A DNA stretch of 13,448 bases, taken from Thioalkalivibrio sp. (GTDB lineage: Bacteria; Pseudomonadota; Gammaproteobacteria; Ectothiorhodospirales; Ectothiorhodospiraceae). Below the pieces are notes generated by a model. It was not told the origin of the DNA. It saw nothing but the letters and a program-made list of their open reading frames with translations, and searched no databases. A program made the translations under genes and the position numbers. Location: contig PWGH01000047.1 in assembly GCA_003555285.1 (NCBI GenBank), forward strand, positions 1 through 13,448, written 5' to 3'. Position 1 is the first letter of the stretch, and every line of letters begins with the position of its first letter. Shown here piece by piece: positions 1 through 7,309 of the stretch.

Positions 1-96
1 CTCCCCATGGATCTATTAGCACAATGCGAGATTGCCGACCGCGTCGATAGCGAATCTTTATCGCCTCGAGTCTCATGAAACGGCGTTGCCCGCCTG

Positions 97-786
97 ATGC
101 CGCGGGCCATCCGCCACACCGGGCGGTGCGTATGCATCCCCAACGGGATCGACCCTACGGCGCCCGCGCCCAGGCCCCTGCCGCCGAAGATCGCGGACTT
201 CGTCGGTCGCCATCGGGTGAACCTGGTGGCCGTGGGGCGGCTTTCCCCGGAGAAGGGACTGGCCGATCTGATCCGGGCCGTGGCGCAGTATCGCGCCGCG
301 TTGCAGCAGGTGGGCTTCGTGCTGCTCGGGGAGGGGCGCCTGCGGCCCGAACTGGAACGAATGATTGCCGAGCAGCGGTTGGAGACGCAATTCCTGATGC
401 CCGGCTATCTCGACGATGTCGCAGGCCACCTCGGGCACTTCGACGCCCTGGTGATGCCGTCGTTGACCGAGGGCCTGCCGATCACCGTGCTGGAGGCCTT
501 GCGCGCCAAGTGTCCGATCATCGCGACGCGGGTCGGCGGGCTGCCCGCGGTGTTGGCTGACTGCCCCAGCGCCACGCTCGTGCCCCCCGCCACGCCATCG
601 TTGCTGGCCGCGGCGATTGCACAGCAGGCGCAGGCACCGCTTGATGCGTCGGCCGTGGTCGCTTCCCGGGCGCTGTTCATGGACCGCTATGCCGCTGCTG
701 GCATGGCCAGCCGATACCTGGATCAATACCAGTACCATCTGCGGCCCCGCGTCCGCGATGCCCAGAAATGGAATCCGCAACCGTAA
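97..786 (+). CDS. GT4-type glycosyltransferase, C-terminal half only (probably truncated or broken)
   Basis: This 229-residue frame matches the nucleotide-sugar-binding (C-terminal) Rossmann half of GT-B, family 4 glycosyltransferases. Visible marks are the linker IPNGID (residues 14-19), VAVGRLSPEKGLADLI (44-59), the LLGEG turn (76-80) and the E-x7-E motif within EGLPITVLEA (125-134), followed by ATRVGG. The family is normally 350-400 residues, so the acceptor-binding N-terminal half is missing. There is no Shine-Dalgarno sequence before the ATG at 97. The frame continues upstream without another stop until TGA at 76-78, and the translated stretch between (NGVARLMP) still reads like the family. 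Either the gene is a pseudogene with a nonsense or indel lesion near 50-78, or only a remnant remains. Its likely role was adding a sugar during exopolysaccharide assembly, given the neighbouring exosortase/EPS regulators. The specific sugar cannot be told. Confidence 0.7.
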   Translation: MPRAIRHTGRCVCIPNGIDPTAPAPRPLPPKIADFVGRHRVNLVAVGRLSPEKGLADLIRAVAQYRAALQQVGFVLLGEGRLRPELERMIAEQRLETQFLMPGYLDDVAGHLGHFDALVMPSLTEGLPITVLEALRAKCPIIATRVGGLPAVLADCPSATLVPPATPSLLAAAIAQQAQAPLDASAVVASRALFMDRYAAAGMASRYLDQYQYHLRPRVRDAQKWNPQP

Positions 787-802
787 CCGGAAACCGGAAG
801 CC

Positions 803-845
803 CCGTAGATCCCATGGATTGCGATGCAATCCATGGGATCTACGG
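803..845. repeat. Perfect 43-bp palindrome with GTAG head (REP-like)
   Basis: Two perfectly complementary 20-bp arms (803-822 and 826-845) surround a 3-nt loop, GAT. The outer end reads CCGTAGATCC, so the stem carries the 5' GTAG tetranucleotide typical of GTAG-class REP elements, the small palindromes mobilised by RAYT (REP-associated tyrosine) transposases. It sits 17 bp after the glycosyltransferase stop and 67 bp before the protease start. No T-run follows, so it is not a canonical intrinsic terminator, though such a stem could still limit readthrough or stabilise the upstream mRNA. The palindrome is seen directly; the REP assignment is by analogy. Confidence 0.8.
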
Positions 846-902
846 TTCGTGGTTTTGCAATTCCACAGTCACGATTCCCACTTCCCGATTCAATACGACC
901 TG

Positions 903-909
903 AGGTGAT
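903..909 (+). promoter_or_regulatory. Ribosome binding site of the trypsin-like protease
   Basis: GAGGTGA lies a few bases before the ATG at 913 and supports that start. No convincing -35/-10 pair was found between the palindrome at 803-845 and this site. Confidence 0.6.
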
Positions 910-912
910 GCG

Positions 913-1725
913 ATGAGAGACGAGGCTTTGCAAGCACAGCAGGGGATAGGCTTGGGCGGATGGTTGTGCGGTTTGGCGCTGATCGGTTTGAGCCTGGGTT
1001 CGGAGGCGGGCGGGGTGGGAGACTTGTCCACGACCATCGAGCGGGTGAAGCCGTCGGTAGTCGGGGTCGGGACCTATCAGGAGACCCGGCAGCCGCGGAT
1101 GGACTTGCGGGGGACGGGCTTCGTGGTGGGCGATGGGCGCCACGTGCTCACCAACGATCACGTTCTGCCCGAGGCGATCAATGCCGATCGACGCGAGTAC
1201 CTGGCGGTGTTCGTGCCAGGTCGGGGAACCCAGGTCCAGGCGCGCGGGGCGCGTGCGGTGGCCAGGGATCCAGCGCGCGACCTGGTGCTGCTGCAAATCG
1301 ATGGCGAGCCGATGCCGGCCTTGCGCCTGGGCCATTCGTCCGCAGTGCGCGAGGGGCAGGGGATCGCCTTTACCGGGTTTCCGATCGGTGCGGTACTGGG
1401 GTTGTTTGCGGCGACGCATCGGGGCACGATTGCCGCGGTGGCCCCGGTGGTGCTGCCGGCACGTTCGAGCCGGGATCTGGACCCGGCGTTGATCCGGCGG
1501 ATGCGGGATCCCTACACGATCTTCCAGCTGGACGCCACGGCCTTTCCCGGCAACAGCGGCAGCCCCCTGTTCGACCCGGGCACCGGGCAGGTGTTGGGCG
1601 TGGTCAATATGGTGTTCATACAGGCGGGGCGCGAGAGCGCGCTGGAGCGGCCGAGCGGCATCAGTTATGCCATACCCATTGACTATGCCCGGGAGCTGCT
1701 GCGCCAGAAGGACCTGCAACCCTGA
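913..1725 (+). CDS. Trypsin-like serine protease (S1C, HtrA/DegP-like protease domain without PDZ)
   Basis: The 270-residue protein has a complete chymotrypsin-fold triad: His83 in LTNDHV, Asp123 in ARDLVLLQI and Ser215 in GNSGSPL. The oxyanion-hole context (AFPGNSGSPLFDPGTGQVLGVV) and the closing SYAIPIDYARELL helix are also typical of HtrA/DegP-type domains. A hydrophobic stretch at about residues 11-28, followed by GSEA, looks like a signal peptide or uncleaved anchor, so the enzyme should act in the periplasm. HtrA proteases usually add one or two PDZ domains (about 350-480 residues in total); here the chain ends right after the catalytic domain. The residue after GNSGS is Pro rather than the commoner Gly. 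It lies between an EPS glycosyltransferase remnant and exosortase-system regulators, so it may process or police surface or secreted proteins of that locus. That role is inference. Confidence 0.85.
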   Translation: MRDEALQAQQGIGLGGWLCGLALIGLSLGSEAGGVGDLSTTIERVKPSVVGVGTYQETRQPRMDLRGTGFVVGDGRHVLTNDHVLPEAINADRREYLAVFVPGRGTQVQARGARAVARDPARDLVLLQIDGEPMPALRLGHSSAVREGQGIAFTGFPIGAVLGLFAATHRGTIAAVAPVVLPARSSRDLDPALIRRMRDPYTIFQLDATAFPGNSGSPLFDPGTGQVLGVVNMVFIQAGRESALERPSGISYAIPIDYARELLRQKDLQP

Positions 1726-1817
1726 GTGTCAGGCTACTTTACGTTGGCGCGCGGCAAGGCGTTCACGGGTGCTCCGGTAACGGGAAGAGAATCAGGGTAT
1801 CAATGGCTTGCCTGTAA

Positions 1818-1834
1818 TGGACCAAAGCTTGCAT
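1818..1834 (+). promoter_or_regulatory. Sigma-54 (-24/-12) promoter, candidate PrsR target
   Basis: TGGACC-N5-TTGCAT places GG at 1819-1820 and GC at 1831-1832, the exact 12-bp offset of sigma-54 promoters (consensus TGGCAC-N5-TTGCA). The -12 half is perfect and the -24 half matches 4 of 6 bases. It is intergenic, points towards the 110-residue gene at 1889 and predicts a transcript start near 1844. The sigma-54-dependent activator PrsR is encoded just downstream on the opposite strand, which makes PrsR the obvious candidate activator. No upstream activator site could be assigned. Confidence 0.6.
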
Positions 1835-1876
1835 ACTCCTGGGAAACCGATGGTGGTGCCCGAACACGCCGAATGT

Positions 1877-1883
1877 GAAGGAA
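1877..1883 (+). promoter_or_regulatory. Ribosome binding site that sets the start of the small gene at 1889
   Basis: GAAGGAA lies 5 nt before the ATG at 1889. The longer possible starts (TTG at 1808, ATG at 1817, ATG at 1850) have no such site. The first two also lie at or upstream of the sigma-54 -12 element, so they would not be transcribed from that promoter. Confidence 0.6.
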
Positions 1884-1888
1884 TCGTC

Positions 1889-2221
1889 ATGAGGACCGAT
1901 GAACTGGCCCAGGACCTTGCGGATTTCTGGTTTTCCGCCCTTGCGGAGGCCGGCTGGGAGGCGCGTTTGCAGACCCTGAACCAAATCCACGCGCAACTGC
2001 TGGCGGATATCGAGAGCCGGGCCGAGTATGACGCAGTCTCCCCGCTGTTTGTGGCCGCACTGATCGACCGACTGGGTGCGCCGCTGGTCGAGAGCGACGC
2101 CCAGGCACAGATCTATGCCTGTTCCAACAATGACGGGCATCGGGATGCGGCCAAGGTCTGGTCCTATCGGGACGCGATCGCGCCCGCCGTTGGCGAACAG
2201 GATCAGCGTTTGCCGTGCTAA
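1889..2221 (+). CDS. Small protein of unknown function, sigma-54 promoter upstream
   Basis: A 110-residue, acidic, probably helical and cytosolic protein. It begins MRTDELAQDLADFWFSALAE and has no signal peptide, membrane segment or PEP-CTERM tail; the only Cys residues are at 78 and 110 (the last residue). I do not recognise a family. The start at 1889 was chosen because of its Shine-Dalgarno sequence and because a sigma-54 promoter at 1818-1834 would start transcription inside any longer version. The stop lies 24 bp from the convergent end of prsR. Position and promoter type suggest a gene switched on by the PrsK/PrsR system, possibly an accessory of exopolysaccharide or exosortase function, but nothing in the sequence says what it does. 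Coding is supported by GC-rich codon use like its neighbours. Confidence 0.6.
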   Translation: MRTDELAQDLADFWFSALAEAGWEARLQTLNQIHAQLLADIESRAEYDAVSPLFVAALIDRLGAPLVESDAQAQIYACSNNDGHRDAAKVWSYRDAIAPAVGEQDQRLPC

Positions 2222-2240
2222 GGATGCAATGCACGGGGTG

Positions 2241-2253
2241 TGCGCTCAGCGCA
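2241..2253. terminator. Short hairpin at the convergent junction, weak terminator candidate
   Basis: TGCGC-TCA-GCGCA is a perfect 5-bp stem with a 3-nt loop, and it contains the prsR stop codon in the loop. There is no T-run on either strand, so terminator activity is only possible. It is the only structure noticed in the 24-bp gap between the two convergent genes. Confidence 0.25.
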
Positions 2254-3607
2254 GCCCGTACTTGTCGAGCAGGTTGTACAGCGTAGGCCGGGTGATGCCG
2301 AGAAGCTCGGCCGCGTGGGCGATGTTGCTGTTGCAGCGTCCCATGGCCTTCAGCACCGCCTGCTGTTCCGCGGTATCCCGGACCTCCCGCAGCGCCGGAA
2401 ACGCCATGGATTCGACCGGCGTGTCGAGATCCAGATCCTCCGCGGTAACGAGGCGGGGGTCGTCGGCCATGATCACGGCACGCCGGATCACATTCTCCAT
2501 CTCGCGCACGTTGCCGGGCCAGTCATAGCCCTCGATGGCATTGACCGCTTCGTTGGTGAAGCCCCGCAACGGCTTGCGTTGGTCCCGGGCGAAGCGTTCC
2601 AGCAAGGCATGCGCGAGCAGGCTGCGGTCGCCCTGGCGCTCCCGCAGCGGTGGAATGGTCACCGAGATCTCGCTGATCCGGTAGTAGAGATCTTCCCGAA
2701 AATCGCCCGCCTTCATCAGTCGAGCGAGGTCCTGGTTGGTGGCGGCCAGCACGCGGATGTCCACCGGGATCTCGTTGCGCCCGCCGAGACGCTCCACCGT
2801 GCGCTCCTGCAGAAAGCGCAACAGCTTCGCCTGCAGGTGCATCGGCAGATCGCCGATCTCGTCCAGGAACAGCGTGCCCTTGTGGGCGTGTTCGATCTTC
2901 CCGATGGTCTGGCGGGTGGCACCGGTGAAGGCGCCCTTCTCGTAGCCGAACAACTCGCTTTCCAGCAGGTTCTCGGGAATCGCCGCGCAGTTGATGGCGA
3001 CGAAGCGTTCGCCGGCGCGGGAACTCAGGTGGTGCAGGGCCCGAGCGAGCACCTCCTTGCCGGTCCCGCTGTCGCCGAGCAGCAGTACCGTGGCATCGGA
3101 GGGCGCCACCCGTTCGATCATGCGGCAGACCTTGAGCATGCCCGGGTCCGCGGTGATTAGCCCCTGGAGCGGCGATTCGGTCTTGCGGATCAGCCGCCGG
3201 TTCTCGGCCTCGAGTTCGTGGAGTTGGGCGGCGCGGTCGACGATCAGCCGCAGGACGCTGGCATCCACGGGCTTGATGTAGAAGTCGTAGGCACCCAGGG
3301 CGACGGCCTTCAGGGCATTGCTGCGATCGTCGTTGCCGGTGACCACGATGACCTTGGTTTCCGGCGCCATCGACAGGATCGCCTCGAGCAGGGCAAGCCC
3401 TTCGGTGGCGTTTGCCGGGTCGGGCGGCAGGCCGAGATCCAGGGTGACCAGTTCCGGCTCGTGCCGGCGCATCAGCGCCATGGCGCTGGCGCGGTCTTGG
3501 GCCTGAAGGATTTCGTAGCCCTCGAAGCACCAGCGCAGCTGGCTCTGCAGGCCCGCATCGTCCTCGACGATCAAAAGCTTCAGCATCGTTGGTTCGGTAT
3601 CGCTCAT
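2246..3607 (-). CDS. prsR: PrsR: sigma-54-dependent response regulator of the exosortase A/PEP-CTERM system
   Basis: A 453-residue NtrC-type regulator. The receiver domain spans about residues 8-125: acidic pocket E15-D16-D17, phosphoacceptor D57 in TLDLGLPP, T91 and K113. A sigma-54 AAA+ domain (about 150-385) carries Walker A GDSGTGKE (179-186), the sigma-54 contact loop GAFTGA (226-231), Walker B LFLDEIGD (D250, E251) and WPGNVREMENVIRRA. A Fis-type helix-turn-helix closes the protein (about 427-453, AAELLGITRPTLYNLLDKYG). The layout and N-terminus match the PEP-CTERM-box response regulator family (TIGR02915). I start at ATG 3607, which has AGGTGA 7 nt upstream; an ATG at 3655 overlaps the end of prsK and has no ribosome site. 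It is last in the operon, after its presumed kinase PrsK, and should activate sigma-54 promoters of EPS and PEP-CTERM genes. Confidence 0.93.
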   Translation of the reverse strand: MSDTEPTMLKLLIVEDDAGLQSQLRWCFEGYEILQAQDRASAMALMRRHEPELVTLDLGLPPDPANATEGLALLEAILSMAPETKVIVVTGNDDRSNALKAVALGAYDFYIKPVDASVLRLIVDRAAQLHELEAENRRLIRKTESPLQGLITADPGMLKVCRMIERVAPSDATVLLLGDSGTGKEVLARALHHLSSRAGERFVAINCAAIPENLLESELFGYEKGAFTGATRQTIGKIEHAHKGTLFLDEIGDLPMHLQAKLLRFLQERTVERLGGRNEIPVDIRVLAATNQDLARLMKAGDFREDLYYRISEISVTIPPLRERQGDRSLLAHALLERFARDQRKPLRGFTNEAVNAIEGYDWPGNVREMENVIRRAVIMADDPRLVTAEDLDLDTPVESMAFPALREVRDTAEQQAVLKAMGRCNSNIAHAAELLGITRPTLYNLLDKYGLR

Positions 3608-3614
3608 CAGCGGA

Positions 3615-3620
3615 TCACCT
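3615..3620 (-). promoter_or_regulatory. Ribosome binding site that decides the prsR start
   Basis: AGGTGA on the minus strand, 7 nt before ATG 3607, supports the 453-residue PrsR rather than the 469-residue version starting inside prsK. Confidence 0.6.
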
Positions 3621-3644
3621 GCCTTTAGGGTGGATGATCGGTTG

Positions 3645-5714
3645 TCAGGATGCATTCAAGGCGGCCGGGGGTCGCGGATGCCGGGGCAGTCGGACGGTGA
3701 ATCGAGTCCCCTCGCCGAGCCGGCTGTGGACATCGATGCGTCCACCCATGCGCACGATCTGATCGCGCGCCTCGTACAGACCGATGCCCATGCCGGCGTT
3801 GCCCTTGGTGGTTTGAAACGGTCGGAACAGGCGCCGGCGTAGAAATTCTTCGTCGATGCCGGCGCCGTTGTCCTCCACCCGAATCACGGCCCAGGACGCT
3901 TCGGTGTCCAGGATCAGTTGCACCCGTCCATGAGCCGGCGTGGCCTCCTGGGCATTGCGCACCAGATGCAGCAGCACGTTGTACAGGCCCTCCCGGTCCC
4001 CACTGACCTCGGCAGCGCGCCGGATTTCCAACTCGGGAACCGGCTGCGTGGTCTGGCTGTTGGTTATGACTTCGTGCAGGAAGTCCGGCAGTGGGATGAC
4101 CTGGCCGGGCAGCTCCGCCTTCGGCTGCACGTTGCGCAGTTGCGCCTGGGTGCGCTCCAGCCGGTCGCGGGCATTGGCCACGGTGCGAAACGCGTCCTGG
4201 ATGAATTCAGGATTCTGCCCATGGCGCTCGGCGTTGGTGCAAATCAGTGACAGCTGCGCGGAGACGTTCTTCAAATCGTGCACCAGAAACGCGGTGAGGC
4301 GATGAAAGGTCTCGAACTGACGCGCCTCCAGCAAGGCCTCGTGGGTCTGGACCAGAGCCACGTAGGCCGCCAGCTGGCGTCCGGCGGTTCTCAGCAGATC
4401 GCGTTCCTCCCAGTCGATCCGGTGTGGTGCCAGCGGTGTGGCGAGGACCACGAAGCCCTGCAGGTCGTCGTCCTTCAGCAGCGGAATCACGGCCCAGTGC
4501 CGCGGTTCCTGTAGCAGCCACGCCGGCAGTTCCAGCCCACCATAGAGCGCCGGATGGCGGCGGTATTCGGCGAGTTCGATCACCCAGCCGGTGCGATTCA
4601 GGAAATCCACCAGCGGGCTATCGGCCTCTTGCGGCGGATACCGGACATCGTCGAGGTTCAGCACCCCGTCCGCTGCGAAGGTACCGTCGTCACTGCGCAC
4701 CCAGAGCAGCCCGCCGGGACTTTCTACCAGTTCGCCGAGGGCATGGATCGCGCGTTGATTGAACGGCATTGTCGCGTCCGGCGAGGACATCTTGCCGGTA
4801 AAGCGCAGCCACTCCTGTCGGTAATCGTATTTGTACTTGAAGAAGTGTTTGGCCAGCAGAACCCGCAGGCGCGCTCGAAAGGTGCCGGAGAACAGCACCA
4901 GGGTCAGAAGCAATGCGGCGCCGAACAGGAAAGTGACTTGCAGCAGGGCACCGAGTTCGCCGCCGACGTGACGCAGGTAGTAACCGGCACCGCCGACGGC
5001 GAGCAGGTAGATTCCGGCTCCGGTCAGGGCGGCCGTGTGGAACAGCAGATGCCGGGACACCGCCGGACCCTGGCTGCCAGGCTGGCGGCGGCTGACCGAG
5101 ATCGCGATCAGCGGCACCAGCAGGGCGTTGATGAAGCCTCGGGCCTGCCAGGTGGGGTTGTCCAAAGTCTGGAACAGCACCAGGTCCGCGAACAGGAAGA
5201 GGTCGAAGGCGAACATCGCGCCCAGACTGAGGATCAGGAACTTGATCCCCCAGCGGCGCTGCGGCGGGGTGTTCCGATACACCTGCTCGACCAGCACCAG
5301 GCCGGCGATGGTCATCAGCAGAAGGTTCATGCTGTGCATCACTTCGGCACCAGGAATCCCCGGGATCACCAGGGACAGGACCAGGGCGACGAGGAAGGCG
5401 GCGGCGATCGCGATCCAGATGCGCAGAAACCGCGAGGAGGAGGGGGTTCGCTGGCCATCCCGGACCAGCAGGGACAGCAGCACGGCAAACCACCCCGCGT
5501 TTCGGGCCACGTCGAACAGGCCTCCGGAGAGCGCGGCGCTGCTTTCGGAATGCCAGAGCGTAACGGCCAGATAGAAGGCCCAGACGACGGAGAGCAGTGC
5601 TGCAACGATGATCCACAGGCTGCCCGGGCGATTGCGCCAGCGAAACAGCACCAGGAGGGCCAGGACCAGGAAGGCCAGGGCGGCGGTCAAGTAGCTGAGG
5701 GCGGTAATGGCCAT
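3645..5714 (-). CDS. prsK: PrsK: membrane histidine kinase of the exosortase A/PEP-CTERM system
   Basis: A 689-residue sensor kinase. The first ~280 residues hold about eight hydrophobic segments forming a membrane sensor. A GAF-like region follows (about 310-455), then a dimerisation helix with the H-box HDLKN (phospho-His about 479) and a GHKL ATPase domain: N-box LVRNAQEATP (N about 587), VEDNGAGID, LFRPFQTTK and GMGIGLYEARDQI. Order and length match the PrsK family (TIGR02916). A GTG at 5735 would add 7 residues and overlap the preceding gene. I prefer the ATG at 5714, 10 nt after that gene's TAG, which gives the hydrophobic N-terminus MAITALSYLTAALAF. It should phosphorylate PrsR, whose gene follows 37 bp downstream. 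The signal it senses is unknown. Confidence 0.92.
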   Translation of the reverse strand: MAITALSYLTAALAFLVLALLVLFRWRNRPGSLWIIVAALLSVVWAFYLAVTLWHSESSAALSGGLFDVARNAGWFAVLLSLLVRDGQRTPSSSRFLRIWIAIAAAFLVALVLSLVIPGIPGAEVMHSMNLLLMTIAGLVLVEQVYRNTPPQRRWGIKFLILSLGAMFAFDLFLFADLVLFQTLDNPTWQARGFINALLVPLIAISVSRRQPGSQGPAVSRHLLFHTAALTGAGIYLLAVGGAGYYLRHVGGELGALLQVTFLFGAALLLTLVLFSGTFRARLRVLLAKHFFKYKYDYRQEWLRFTGKMSSPDATMPFNQRAIHALGELVESPGGLLWVRSDDGTFAADGVLNLDDVRYPPQEADSPLVDFLNRTGWVIELAEYRRHPALYGGLELPAWLLQEPRHWAVIPLLKDDDLQGFVVLATPLAPHRIDWEERDLLRTAGRQLAAYVALVQTHEALLEARQFETFHRLTAFLVHDLKNVSAQLSLICTNAERHGQNPEFIQDAFRTVANARDRLERTQAQLRNVQPKAELPGQVIPLPDFLHEVITNSQTTQPVPELEIRRAAEVSGDREGLYNVLLHLVRNAQEATPAHGRVQLILDTEASWAVIRVEDNGAGIDEEFLRRRLFRPFQTTKGNAGMGIGLYEARDQIVRMGGRIDVHSRLGEGTRFTVRLPRHPRPPAALNAS

Positions 5715-5724
5715 CAGGATCCCG

Positions 5725-7122
5725 CTAGCGGGCACCGCGTCCGAACAGGACGACGCCGATGGTTTCCAGGATGATCAGGACGTCCAGAAAGAGCGTGTGA
5801 TTCTTCACGTAATAGAGGTCGTACTGCAGCTTCTCCCGGGCATCCTGCACCGAGGCGCCGTAGGGATAGCGCACCTGGGCCCATCCGGTGATGCCGGGAC
5901 GAATGCTGTGACGAACCAGGAAGTACGGGATCTGATCGCTCAGTTGTTCCACGAAGAACGGCCGTTCCGGGCGGGGGCCGACAAAGGACATCTCCCCCTT
6001 GAGCACATTGAAGATCTGCGGCAATTCATCGATGCGCAGCTTGCGGATCCACTGACCGACACGGGTCACGCGATCATCGCTGTTGACCGCCCACTGGGCC
6101 ACGCCATCGCGTTCGGCGTCCTCGCGCATGCTGCGGAATTTGCAGATCTCGAAGTTCTCGTTACCCATTCCGACGCGGGTCTGCCAGTAGAAGACGGGCC
6201 CGGGGCTCTCAAGCTTGATGGCCAGCGCCGTGATCAGCATGACCGGCAGGGTCACCGTGAGCAGGACCGCACTGGCCGCGAGATCCAGGAGGCGTTTGAC
6301 GACGATGCGGGATGCGTTCTGCCGGAACCCGTCGCCGAACACCAGCCAACTGCTGTTGAGCGAATCCAGACGCAGTTGCTGGCGTTCCCGTTCGAAGAAT
6401 GACGAGACGTCGGTGACCGTAATGCCATGCAGCTTGCACTCCAGTAACTGCTTGATCGGGAGGCTGCCGCGGCGATTCCGAATGGCCACGACCACTTCAT
6501 GCGCCTTCAGGTCCCGGACCAGGTCCAACAATTTTTGGCCCCGACGCAGGTAACGAACGCGATCCGGAGCGACGTCGACGGGGGGTCCGTCTTCCGGGGT
6601 GACGAAGGCGACCACGGTGTAGGGCAGTTCATCGAGCGCCCGGTCCGGATGAACGGTTTCCGTGATCCGGGCGCGGCTTCCGGCACCGACGACCAGCAGT
6701 CGGCGTTTAAAGGCCGGCATGACCGCCAGTTGCTGATAGATACGCCGCCCCGCGATCAAGCCGATAAAGGCCAGACCAAAACCCAATAAGAGTGCGGTGG
6801 TTTCCAACAAAGGGAAAGGTGAAATCTGCTGAAAGAGCAGGATCATCGCGAGGGCCAGCAACAGGCCGAAGGCCACGCGCAGGATGATCTTGAAGTAGCC
6901 TCCGATGCTGCGCAGTTGATCGGCGTCATAGAGCCCCATGATCATCATCGCCAAAATGGCGACGCCCGCGATGGCCGGGGCCTCGGGATAAGCCGCGCTG
7001 GTGCGGGCGAAGGCCTCTGTATGCAACATCAGTGCAAGGTAGAGGCAAAGATGGATGATCAGGCCCTCGATCCCCGCCATCAAAATGGCGGTACGAGAAA
7101 CGTGGTGTCCAAATATGCGCAC
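5725..7122 (-). CDS. Exosortase-A-system sugar transferase (TIGR03013/EpsB-like, bacterial sugar transferase)
   Basis: The 465-residue protein would transfer a sugar-1-phosphate to undecaprenyl phosphate, starting exopolysaccharide repeat-unit assembly at the inner membrane. Four hydrophobic segments lie at about 12-33, 48-64, 78-98 and 108-124. A CoA-binding-like Rossmann region follows (RLLVVGAGSRAR, 141-152), then a re-entrant hydrophobic segment (about 280-303). The PF02397 catalytic domain shows VFYWQTRVG (310-318), KFRSM (328-332), LRIDELPQ with the Asp365-Glu366 dyad, SFVGPRPE (379-386), RPGITGWAQV (408-417) and the closing YDLYYVKNHTLFLD. The start is GTG with AAGGGG about 7 nt upstream. 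It is first in an operon with prsK and prsR, the usual arrangement in exosortase A (XrtA) loci. Confidence 0.92.
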   Translation of the reverse strand: MRIFGHHVSRTAILMAGIEGLIIHLCLYLALMLHTEAFARTSAAYPEAPAIAGVAILAMMIMGLYDADQLRSIGGYFKIILRVAFGLLLALAMILLFQQISPFPLLETTALLLGFGLAFIGLIAGRRIYQQLAVMPAFKRRLLVVGAGSRARITETVHPDRALDELPYTVVAFVTPEDGPPVDVAPDRVRYLRRGQKLLDLVRDLKAHEVVVAIRNRRGSLPIKQLLECKLHGITVTDVSSFFERERQQLRLDSLNSSWLVFGDGFRQNASRIVVKRLLDLAASAVLLTVTLPVMLITALAIKLESPGPVFYWQTRVGMGNENFEICKFRSMREDAERDGVAQWAVNSDDRVTRVGQWIRKLRIDELPQIFNVLKGEMSFVGPRPERPFFVEQLSDQIPYFLVRHSIRPGITGWAQVRYPYGASVQDAREKLQYDLYYVKNHTLFLDVLIILETIGVVLFGRGAR

Positions 7123-7267
7123 TTGTGCACCCCTTGGCCCTTGCTGTTATTCGCGATCCTGAAGACCTATGGCTGACCTCGTGTCGTGGTGGGCACGACG
7201 ACCGTGTTCAGCGTATGCGGCTTCGTGTGCCAGGCGCTGTTGCGATGCAGGGTCCCGCGTCGGCGCC

Positions 7268-7307
7268 ATTGGATCCGGACGTGGCATGGGAACCGGGTAC
7301 CCCCGGA
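7268..7307. repeat. Imperfect ~40-bp direct repeat, copy 1
   Basis: Shares the core GGATCC...GGCATGGG-A/T-AC-n-G-n-GTACCC...GGA with 7506-7542. About three quarters of positions agree by eye, with small gaps. Both copies contain a GGG...GTACCC inverted element that could bind a dimeric regulator. Confidence 0.5.
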
Positions 7308-7309
7308 CC

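Noticed and set aside
844..859. GG...TTTTGCA resembling a sigma-54 promoter before the protease
   Set aside because: The GG-to-GC offset is 13 bp instead of 12, and the GG lies inside the palindrome.
73..1719. 548-codon open frame on the minus strand
   Set aside because: Antisense to the glycosyltransferase and protease genes; rich in His, Arg, Gln and Pro with no domain, as expected for a shadow frame in GC-rich DNA.
1808..1888. Longer N-terminus for the small sigma-54-linked gene, beginning at TTG 1808
   Set aside because: It overlaps the promoter itself and lacks a ribosome site, while ATG 1889 has one.
4554..5774. 406-codon plus-strand open frame opposite prsK
   Set aside because: Antisense to a clearly conserved kinase; Gln/Gly/Arg-rich, low-complexity translation with no family features.
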